Source of the DNA: a virus
IMG/VR virus record: IMGVR_UViG_3300014827_000017
Location: 1 to 28,173 of that record
Direction: 5' to 3' (one strand)
Length of the DNA stretch: 28,173 nt
The position numbers were made by a program, and so were the translations under genes. Shown here in pieces: positions 5,522-11,211 of the stretch. Under the pieces are notes generated by a model. The model saw only the letters and a list, made by a program, of their open reading frames with translations, ran no database searches and had not been told where the DNA came from. The stretch's first letter is position 1. Each line of letters begins with the position of its first letter.

Positions 5522-7114
5522 TTAGGCCGTCCAATTGAAACCGATCGCAGCCGCTTTCGTGTTTGCGAGTGATTCCATCGGCGCGAAGGCGCGACGGAAC
5601 GAGGCAACCACGCAGTTGACCTGCTTCTGCACGTCACGGAACGTTTCGAGCATGAAGCCACGACGCACGCCAGCGATCCAGGCCGGCTTGTAAACGATCA
5701 GGATCGAACCCTTGGTCGTGGTGATGCCATCGTACACGCCGGTAGCGTTCAAGTCCTCGCGGACCGCAGCCGACGGAACGATGTCGATGCCGAAGACGCT
5801 CGGCGCCACACCGGTGAAGATGCGAGCGTTCTGAGTACCGCCGGCCTTTTCCGCCGTGAGGGTTTCAGGGAGCAGGATCAGATCGTTGTAGGCCAGAGGG
5901 CCGGCAATGATCAGGAGTTGCTTCGGGTCCATGCCCCACTTTCCAAGCAGCTTGCGGAGAGCACCGATGTTGGCCGCGGAGACGCCGCCCGTCGCGAGCG
6001 ACAACTGGAGCGAAGCCTGCGCGAGCGCGAGCTTGCGGATGCCGTTGAACGCGCGGGCAACATGCGTTGCACCGAGAGCGAGGATGTCGGAATCCTGAGC
6101 GCCGGTCGTGTCACCACTGACCATCGCGAACTCCAGCGCGGCAGCCGCGGCTTCACCGAGCTGCGACGTGATGAGCGGGAGAACCGCGATCAACGAGTCC
6201 TCATCGGCCTCGTAATCGTAGTTCGTCTGGCCCATGATCTTCGCAGCCGTCAGCGTCAGCTTGTCAGTGCCAGGGCTCGATTCCGTGGCCGCGGTCGAGG
6301 AGGTGCCCAATTGGAACACCGGTCGAGTCGTGGACAGCGGGAACGGGAACGGATTGGTCGGCATGTTGACCTCGGTGCCAGCCAGCGCGACCGCCAGCTT
6401 GCTTTCGAGGTACAAGCGTTGGAGCAGCGTGCTCGACAGCGTGACGTTCATCAATTCCAAGCCGCTGCCAGCGGCACCGGAGGTGATCGCTTTGGTTTGG
6501 ATGCTGGACATCAGGCGCTTTTCAGAGCGCACGCCGCGGTCGGTCGCGTCTTTCAACACGGACTCCGGAATGCCGTCGTTGATGACTTCGTCCGGGATCG
6601 CGCCTTGGCCGAGGAAGCGGCCACCCTTGGTCAGCACGTTGAGGAGCTGCTTCTGGGAGACCGACAAATTGCCGGCGCGGTGAGCGATGGGGAACTCGAT
6701 ACCGGATTCCTCCGGAAATTCCATTTTAGAAGGAGCGCGGACGCCCTTGACGGCTTGATCGACGATCGCCTTGACGGCTTCGGCTGTGAGACCGGCGGTG
6801 GCCGATTTCTTGACGGCCTCGGCGACGGCGCTCGCGAGAGCGACGGGATCGAGGTTTTCGATCTTGATCGCCTTAACGGCGGTCGAGACGATTTCCGTGA
6901 CCTTGGCTTCGGTGACGTTGCCAGCGGTCGCGTCCTTGACGGCTTTCGTCACGGTCGCAGTCAGGTCAGCCTCGGTCATCGAGCTTTCGTCGGTGGAAGC
7001 AGCGGCCTTCGCTTGAAGGTCGGCGAGTTCGATTTTTTCCTCTGCCGTATGACTGGCAGCGGATTTGGCAATCAGCTCTAGGAGCCGTTTGAGTTGTGCA
7101 GCGGTGAGTTTCAT
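5522..7114 (-). CDS. Major capsid protein, HK97 fold, with fused N-terminal scaffold-like region
   Basis: This 530-residue protein is longer than a mature HK97-type capsid subunit (about 280-400). Residues 1-130 are Ala/Glu/Lys-rich and helical (starts MKLTAAQLKRLLELIAKSAA; repeated TEADLTATVTKAVKDA-like helices), which fits a delta/scaffold domain. From about residue 131 (MEFPEESGIEFP) the sequence looks like an HK97-type capsid: a long helix region, an E-loop part around VFQLGTSSTAATESS, ITSQLGEAAAAALEFAMVSGD (spine helix), and PKQLLIIAGPLAYNDLILLP with a GIDIVPSAAV strand. It follows the protease gene, which would be expected to remove the N-terminal region; the junction near residue 130 is an inference. 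Two terminators follow the gene and a GAAC/GAAAC-rich leader precedes it. Confidence 0.88.
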   Translation of the reverse strand: MKLTAAQLKRLLELIAKSAASHTAEEKIELADLQAKAAASTDESSMTEADLTATVTKAVKDATAGNVTEAKVTEIVSTAVKAIKIENLDPVALASAVAEAVKKSATAGLTAEAVKAIVDQAVKGVRAPSKMEFPEESGIEFPIAHRAGNLSVSQKQLLNVLTKGGRFLGQGAIPDEVINDGIPESVLKDATDRGVRSEKRLMSSIQTKAITSGAAGSGLELMNVTLSSTLLQRLYLESKLAVALAGTEVNMPTNPFPFPLSTTRPVFQLGTSSTAATESSPGTDKLTLTAAKIMGQTNYDYEADEDSLIAVLPLITSQLGEAAAAALEFAMVSGDTTGAQDSDILALGATHVARAFNGIRKLALAQASLQLSLATGGVSAANIGALRKLLGKWGMDPKQLLIIAGPLAYNDLILLPETLTAEKAGGTQNARIFTGVAPSVFGIDIVPSAAVREDLNATGVYDGITTTKGSILIVYKPAWIAGVRRGFMLETFRDVQKQVNCVVASFRRAFAPMESLANTKAAAIGFNWTA

Positions 7115-7116
7115 TG

Positions 7117-7166
7117 TCGTTCTTTCGTTTCTGTCGTTTCGAGTCGTTTCGTTTCAGGTTCAGGTT
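7117..7166 (-). promoter_or_regulatory. GAAC/GAAAC-rich leader of the capsid gene
   Basis: The longest leader of the class: AACCTGAACCTGAAACG, then GAAACGA-type units repeated up to the ATG at 7114 (GAAACGACTC, GAAACGACAG, GAAACGAAAG, AACGAC). A long repeat tract before the most abundant structural gene fits a role in expression strength. Confidence 0.65.
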
Positions 7167-7228
7167 TTCCGAAGGCTACTCCCGCTGAGGGTTTGGCCGT
7201 GATCGCCTAAAAAATTTGGGGCGCGCTT

Positions 7229-8239
7229 TCATTCCGTGCGGAGGGATTTCTTGCTGCGCCAAAACTTGGAGAATGCTTTCTGGCAGTCGGCGGCGCCGAG
7301 GCTGCGTGTGCGCACGAGCGCGTCCGGGTTCATCGGGACCGCCACGAGGCTGATCTCGTACAAATCCGCCGTGTGGATACCGCGACCATCGTCCTCGTAG
7401 TACCAGATGCCGCCGATCGACACGCCTTTCAGGTGGCCTTCGACGAGCTTGTACCGGACATCGCACATCCCGGGCGCGTTGCTGATCCGTCCGCGAACCG
7501 CGAGACCTTGCGCGGTGACGCCAACTTTCTCCCAGCTTCCGGCGATGGCATCGACCTCGTTCTCGTGATCGGTCAGAATCACGGGGTTGGTCATGAACTC
7601 CGGGATCGTCGCATCGAATGCGCCCGGGAGAATATAGTCGCCACCGCGGTCCTTCGGCGTCGTTGAGACGAAGGTGGAGGCGAAGCCTTCGATCACCACG
7701 TCCTGATAATCACAGATCGGGCAGTCGGCATCGTCCGCAGCACCGGCGTCAACCATGCTGGTGCCGTCGGCTGCCGTCTTCGGCGCCATTGGGCGCGGCA
7801 TGCGAATCGGTTTAGCTTTGCAGTCAGCCGGGAGCGTGAGTGCCGCCGAGGCTTCAAAAATCTTGATTTGCTGGCCGGAGATCAGCGCCTTGCCGAGTTC
7901 GAGATCCGTCTGCTTAACCGCGGTCGTCGCTTCGGTCAGATAGAGCCGACCGTCGCGGCCCGGGATCGCCATCTGTGCGATGACGTTCGCGCCCTCGATG
8001 CGTAGTGCCTTGCCGGCTACGCGCGCACCCTCGTAGGCAAAGAACACCGGTTTGCCCAACAACTCTGCCATCGCCTTCTCGTGCGCGTTCGGCGCGAGCA
8101 GATTCCCTACGACGTGACGTCCGGTTTCGGACGCGAGCCACGCCTTCATCTCCGTTTGGTTGGAGTGATTACGCACGAGCAAAATCTTTTGCGCGGGCTT
8201 TTTGAGTTGGAGAATCTTGCTCACGTATTTGGGTTTCAC
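7229..8239 (-). CDS. Prohead protease, HK97 (S78) family, with N-terminal extension
   Basis: The C-terminal half carries the S78 prohead protease signature: DRGGDYILPGAF, then NPVILTDHENEVDAIAGSWE (candidate catalytic His), GLAVRGRIS, LKGVSIGG (nucleophile Ser), and LYEISLVAVPMNPDALV. It matures the capsid by cutting scaffold regions. About 180 residues precede this domain, with a basic start (KPKYVSKILQLKKPAQ) and a DADCPICDYQD segment; this extension is not part of the core family and its role is unknown. The start is uncertain. I chose GTG at 8239. The frame stays open to a TTG at 8260, but that TTG is part of a TTTGAC box also found before other genes. A GTG at 8224 is a further option. 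Confidence 0.85.
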   Translation of the reverse strand: MKPKYVSKILQLKKPAQKILLVRNHSNQTEMKAWLASETGRHVVGNLLAPNAHEKAMAELLGKPVFFAYEGARVAGKALRIEGANVIAQMAIPGRDGRLYLTEATTAVKQTDLELGKALISGQQIKIFEASAALTLPADCKAKPIRMPRPMAPKTAADGTSMVDAGAADDADCPICDYQDVVIEGFASTFVSTTPKDRGGDYILPGAFDATIPEFMTNPVILTDHENEVDAIAGSWEKVGVTAQGLAVRGRISNAPGMCDVRYKLVEGHLKGVSIGGIWYYEDDGRGIHTADLYEISLVAVPMNPDALVRTRSLGAADCQKAFSKFWRSKKSLRTE

Positions 8240-8254
8240 GACGCACCGCAGGTC

Positions 8255-8269
8255 GGTCAAATTTAACGT
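8255..8269 (-). promoter_or_regulatory. TTTGAC box upstream of the prohead protease
   Basis: The minus strand reads CGTTAAATTTGACCG, just after a terminator. TTTGACCGAC is shared with the box at 19855. The spacing to the start depends on the start chosen (16 nt to GTG 8239, 31 nt to GTG 8224). Confidence 0.45.
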
Positions 8270-8271
8270 GA

Positions 8272-8303
8272 ATAAAAAGAGCCGCCCATTTCGGAGCGGC
8301 TCT
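8272..8303 (-). terminator. Intrinsic terminator before the prohead protease gene
   Basis: On the minus strand AGAGCCGC pairs with GCGGCTCT (8 bp plus a further CC/GG pair with a bulge), followed by TTTTTATT. It separates the protease-capsid segment from the genes upstream. Confidence 0.8.
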
Positions 8304-8308
8304 GTAAT

Positions 8309-8339
8309 GCCTCACGCGGTGTTAGCTACCGGGTGAGGC
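8309..8339. other. Hairpin in the leader before the protease segment
   Basis: GCCTCAC at 8309-8315 pairs with GTGAGGC at 8333-8339, with an inner GGT/ACC pairing and loop GTTAGCT. There is no T run on either side. It lies about 10 nt from the terminator stem in a 130-nt gap. A structured leader or processing site is possible; it does not fold as a tRNA that I can recognise. Confidence 0.4.
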
Positions 8340-8390
8340 GAGTGGCCTAAGAGCCAAGTGGTCCAATAAAGCCGAGCCCTTCAAAAAAAC

Positions 8391-8717
8391 TTAGACGGAC
8401 CGCGATCCCAAGAAGCCTCGGACCGTGATGGTGCCGGACGCCCACGCAGAGATCGTCGCGCGAATCGCCTGCCCGAAAAGATTCGGCAGCTGGATCGCCG
8501 TCTGTGCACCGACGGTCGTGAATGCGGCCTGCGCCACACGGTGCCAGTTCGTGCCATCGGGGTTCAAAACCTCGATGGTCAGCGTCATTCCAGCGGTGGC
8601 GCCGGCCGTGACCGGGAGAATCACAATCGTATCCTGCCCCTTCTTGGTCTCGACCGCTTGTCCACTGCCGTTCGCGCCCTGCGCGTTGAGGAGAATAAAA
8701 TCAGATACAATTTGCAT
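8391..8717 (-). CDS. Small beta-rich phage structural protein (putative)
   Basis: The 108-residue product starts MQIVSDFILLNAQGANGSGQ and is almost entirely beta with many Thr/Ala/Gly (GMTLTIEVLNPDGTNW, GTITVRGFLGSRSV at the end). It looks like a small jelly-roll or Ig-like virion protein, perhaps a decoration or tail-associated protein, since it comes just before the protease-capsid genes. I do not recognise a family. The ATG at 8717 has a TTTGAC box ending 29 nt upstream. Confidence 0.6.
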   Translation of the reverse strand: MQIVSDFILLNAQGANGSGQAVETKKGQDTIVILPVTAGATAGMTLTIEVLNPDGTNWHRVAQAAFTTVGAQTAIQLPNLFGQAIRATISAWASGTITVRGFLGSRSV

Positions 8718-8744
8718 GGTGCCAACTTTCTTCCGCCGTGCTGG

Positions 8745-8758
8745 CGGTCAATTTATTG
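8745..8758 (-). promoter_or_regulatory. TTTGAC-type box, 29 nt before the ATG at 8717
   Basis: The minus strand reads CAATAAATTGACCG. The TTGAC ends exactly 29 nt before the start codon, and it lies about 12 nt after the stop of the upstream gene. Confidence 0.45.
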
Positions 8759-8767
8759 TGCAAAAAT

Positions 8768-9358
8768 TCAGAGCCACGATGGCCCCTTGACGCCCTTGGG
8801 AATGCGCAGAATCAGCCGGACAACGAATTTAAAAATGATGTACGCCTTGAGCTTCATGCTCTCCACAAACAGCCAGCGGCAGGCACCGTGGAGTCTCACA
8901 CTGAACGGCACGACCCAGCCAGTGACGACGTACACCGGGAGCGCGTCCGGGTGAATGAAATCCAGCGACACGCCAGAAGTCATCGCGTAGGTTTGATCCA
9001 TCCACTGGCCAACCTGGATGTGGGCACCTTGGCGCCCTGGATCGCTGAGAATCGTTCCGCCGAGATCAATCGCGTGCGAACCACCCTTGACGGTGATCAC
9101 TTGCCCACCAGCCGGCGCGACACCCAACGTCCCGAATTCACCGCGGAGCCTGATGTTCGTCGCGACATCAATATCCACCGCATTCTCGCGGAATTGTGGG
9201 AGCTTCACGCTCTCGCCGTGCACGTCGGAGACATGCGCGATCTTTAGCGGCGCGCTCATCGTCGTGTCTGGCGCGGTCGTGAGGTCGAGGCCGTCGAGGC
9301 ATTCGCCCGCGGTGGCAACCTTCGTATAGGTGTCAATCGTTTCGGAGGCTGTGTTCAT
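8768..9358 (-). CDS. Unknown phage protein with C-terminal membrane segment
   Basis: This 196-residue protein starts MNTASETIDTYTKVATAGEC. Residues about 30-150 look like short beta-helix rungs (NIRLRGEFGTLGVAP, QVITVKGGSHAIDLGGTIL, GAHIQVGQWMDQTY). The C-terminal 40 residues are different: hydrophobic and basic (LKAYIIFKFVVRLILRIP), resembling a membrane or amphipathic helix. The combination is unusual for a virion protein. Its position between the lysis-like genes and the protease gives no firm function. Gene boundaries are clear, with a TTTGAC-like box upstream. Confidence 0.6.
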   Translation of the reverse strand: MNTASETIDTYTKVATAGECLDGLDLTTAPDTTMSAPLKIAHVSDVHGESVKLPQFRENAVDIDVATNIRLRGEFGTLGVAPAGGQVITVKGGSHAIDLGGTILSDPGRQGAHIQVGQWMDQTYAMTSGVSLDFIHPDALPVYVVTGWVVPFSVRLHGACRWLFVESMKLKAYIIFKFVVRLILRIPKGVKGPSWL

Positions 9359-9392
9359 TCGAGTGTCGCGACTCTCCGAGTGCGAGGTTGTC

Positions 9393-9405
9393 AGTCAATT
9401 TATGG
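9393..9405 (-). promoter_or_regulatory. TTTGAC-type box before the gene starting at 9358
   Basis: The minus strand reads CCATAAATTGACT. The spacing to the ATG is 35 nt, longer than the 29 nt found at three other sites, so this is a weaker member. Confidence 0.3.
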
Positions 9406-9409
9406 CTGC

Positions 9410-9637
9410 TTAATTCGGCAGCGATTTTTCGGCATCGGCAATCGCGATGGCGGCGGGCGCAACCGACACGACATTTGTTGAGCACCCGCTGAGCAGAAAG
9501 CCGAGGATCGCCGCGACAACCAACAGACCAACGCGCACGCTGCTATATTCGAACAGCGCCAGCACGGCCCGCGCGAAATGTTTCCCCGCGCATCCTGCGT
9601 GGTAAGCGGCCTGCTGTGCTGGCGTAAGCGTGCTCAC
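9410..9637 (-). CDS. Small membrane lipoprotein-like protein of the lysis region
   Basis: I chose the GTG at 9637, one nt after the stop of the holin-like gene; the longer ORF upstream overlaps that gene. The 75-residue product (VSTLTPAQQAAYHAGCAGKH...) has a hydrophobic segment, VRVGLLVVAAILGFLLSGCS, that ends in a lipobox-like LSGC, followed by about 23 residues. It could be an outer-membrane spanin-like or other lysis accessory lipoprotein, but the hydrophobic segment starts near residue 36 rather than at the N-terminus, so processing by lipoprotein signal peptidase is uncertain. Its tandem position with a holin-like gene supports a lysis role. Confidence 0.5.
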   Translation of the reverse strand: MSTLTPAQQAAYHAGCAGKHFARAVLALFEYSSVRVGLLVVAAILGFLLSGCSTNVVSVAPAAIAIADAEKSLPN

Positions 9638-9638
9638 G

Positions 9639-9881
9639 TCATTCCGACCTTTTGTTAATCGCGAACAACACCACGACAGCAGCCGCCGATGCGCCTGCAA
9701 AGCCAGTTACAGAGCCCGGGATTTCAAGGAGCTTTGAAGCCAAGCCCGAAAGCCAGAACCACAGCAGACCCGGTAGAATAATCGTGACAAACACGACCGA
9801 TAAAAACGCGAGACGAGATGAGGAAACGTTGCCGGTTCCGTCGTCGATTGCTGAACGTAGCCAATCTGGGATGAGTTTCAT
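9639..9881 (-). CDS. Holin-like membrane protein
   Basis: This 80-residue protein starts MKLIPDWLRSAIDDGTGNVS, then has two membrane segments: AFLSVVFVTIILPGLLWFWL and a second around VTGFAGASAAAVVVLFAIN, ending with a short charged tail (NKRSE). The DDGTG-SSSRL motif before the first helix is frequent in small phage holin-type proteins. Holins form the membrane lesion that lets the endolysin reach peptidoglycan. No endolysin gene is visible nearby, so the call rests on size, topology and the adjacent lipoprotein gene. It is the first minus-strand gene after the plus-strand cargo island. Confidence 0.6.
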   Translation of the reverse strand: MKLIPDWLRSAIDDGTGNVSSSRLAFLSVVFVTIILPGLLWFWLSGLASKLLEIPGSVTGFAGASAAAVVVLFAINKRSE

Positions 9882-9945
9882 AAATTCTTTATTGGTTTGC
9901 GTAGTCTAGGGAGTTGGCACTACCTTGCCGCGTCTCTTCCCCCAC
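9882..9945. other. Divergent intergenic region between holin-like and cargo genes
   Basis: This gap of 64 nt separates two divergently transcribed units. It is AT-richer near the holin start. I see no pair of -35 and -10 boxes that I would call a promoter, though both directions should have one here. Confidence 0.4.
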
Positions 9946-10563
9946 ATGAAATCTCCCCTGTTTGCTTGCTTGTTCGCCGGGCTGTGCGCCTCGGCTTCGG
10001 CTTCCGGCTTCGACTGCTCGATACTCAGCCACATCACCTTCGATCAGCCGTGGCGCGACCTTGATAACTGGTACGCCTATATCGACACGGCGGGAGACGG
10101 CGCATACTCCGTGAGCACGTTCGACTCTCAGGGGTACAGCGGAACGCGGTGGGGGCAGCGAACGATACTGAGCGGGACGGCGGGCGATGGCGTGAACGCA
10201 GGAAGCGCCAGTGGCTCCGTAGAAATCTACACGATCTTCTGGTTTGATTTTGGCATCGAGGGAGGAGCCCTGAGCTTCACGCATCAACGGCTGGCTAACT
10301 ACGCCTATGCTTTGGGAAATGCAGACGGCATGGCGTTCGATTCGATTCTGTTCGATGGTGTCGAGACCAACCGAACGAGCTTCGACGGCCTGCAATTCTG
10401 GCATTCCGTGCAGCTCACGACGCGCGTTGAGGGGTGGGCGGTTGAGAATAACGAGGCCAGCCATGTGCCGGACGGCGGATCGACCGTTGGGCTGCTTTTG
10501 ATTGCGTTGTCTGGATTCGCGATTCATAGGGTTTTATGCCTAGTTCAGAATGTTCAGTTCTAA
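9946..10563 (+). CDS. Secreted protein with VPDSG-CTERM-like sorting signal (cargo gene 1)
   Basis: The ATG at 9946 begins a signal peptide (MKSPLFACLFAGLCASASAS). An in-frame TTG at 9925 is a poorer start. The mature part of about 155 residues is rich in Ser, Gly, Asp and aromatic residues, with no domain I recognise. The C-terminus has HVPDGGSTVGLLLIALSGF followed by AIHR, matching the VPDSG-CTERM plan: a Pro-Asp-containing motif, then a membrane helix. It differs at the end, with only one Arg and ten more residues (VLCLVQNVQF), so sorting could be impaired. Exosortase recognises such tails and links proteins to the cell surface. It is on the plus strand, opposite to its phage neighbours, and 11 nt upstream of a second such gene. 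Confidence 0.7.
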   Translation: MKSPLFACLFAGLCASASASGFDCSILSHITFDQPWRDLDNWYAYIDTAGDGAYSVSTFDSQGYSGTRWGQRTILSGTAGDGVNAGSASGSVEIYTIFWFDFGIEGGALSFTHQRLANYAYALGNADGMAFDSILFDGVETNRTSFDGLQFWHSVQLTTRVEGWAVENNEASHVPDGGSTVGLLLIALSGFAIHRVLCLVQNVQF

Positions 10564-10574
10564 CCCCTGTAAAA

Positions 10575-11120
10575 ATGAAAATCAGAAATATAGTCGCGGG
10601 CCTCGGCCTGCTCGCTTCGGTGTTCGCGTGTTCGACCGCTTCGGCCCTTACTATGTGGCAGTCGCAAACAAGCACGATTGACCAGACCGCGTATATAACG
10701 GCTGTTTATGGAGCATTTGCCACCGACGATCTGAACTCGAACGGGGTAATTACCGCCGATGAAATATCGCAGCACGCTGACGTTCCTTACGGGGCAACGT
10801 TTGCGGGCGTCCGGATTTCGGGCGTAGGCGGCGCACCCGTCGAACTCACATGGGGCAATTTTCAATTGGTTCATGCGGTTTACAATTGGCGTTATGCAGT
10901 CGGCGACTTCACCGGCATTTTTGCGGGAGGTAGCATTGAGTGGTCGGGGGATGCCAGCGGAGGGCTGCTAACCGTAACCGCTGGCGGAAACGACCCAGTA
11001 GCATACGCCACAACCGGCTTTCTGATGCAGCCCATGCCCGACGCCGGGCAAACGGCGGGACTTATCGCCTTCGCTCTTGTGGGGCTCGGCTTGATACGTC
11101 GAAGGCTTTCGACGGCGTAA
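10575..11120 (+). CDS. Secreted protein with EF-hand-like loop and PEP-CTERM-type tail (cargo gene 2)
   Basis: The ATG at 10575 starts a signal peptide (MKIRNIVAGLGLLASVFACS, then TASA). The 181-residue protein contains a calcium-binding-like loop at residues 52-63, DDLNSNGVITADE, with D, N, N, G, I and E in the EF-hand positions. The tail has MPDAGQTAGLIAFALVGLGL followed by IRRRLSTA: a PDxG motif, a membrane helix and an arginine cluster, the arrangement of exosortase (VPDSG/PEP-CTERM) substrates. It lies 11 nt after cargo gene 1, so they probably form one operon, and a plus-strand terminator follows. The mature region does not match a family I know. An in-frame ATG at 10536 overlaps the previous gene and would spoil the signal peptide. 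Confidence 0.75.
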   Translation: MKIRNIVAGLGLLASVFACSTASALTMWQSQTSTIDQTAYITAVYGAFATDDLNSNGVITADEISQHADVPYGATFAGVRISGVGGAPVELTWGNFQLVHAVYNWRYAVGDFTGIFAGGSIEWSGDASGGLLTVTAGGNDPVAYATTGFLMQPMPDAGQTAGLIAFALVGLGLIRRRLSTA

Positions 11121-11145
11121 CCTGAGAGGAAGAACTCTTGATTCC

Positions 11146-11180
11146 AAAACCGCCCTACTCGTAACCGAGTGGGGCTTTTC
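11146..11180 (+). terminator. Terminator of the plus-strand cargo operon
   Basis: CCCTACTCG pairs with CGAGTGGGG (9 bp with one G-U) around a short loop TAAC, followed by CTTTTCG. It lies about 30 nt after the stop of cargo gene 2. Confidence 0.8.
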
Positions 11181-11211
11181 GTTCTGCGCTTACTTTGTTG
11201 TGCGGCGTGCA

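Noticed and set aside
5918-7081. Plus-strand 387-codon frame opposite the capsid gene
   Set aside because: Antisense shadow of the capsid frame, Arg-rich and without a domain; the minus frame has clear HK97 features.
8309-8375. tRNA-like fold in the gap before the protease gene
   Set aside because: No T-arm GTTCGA-type sequence and no cloverleaf in either direction.
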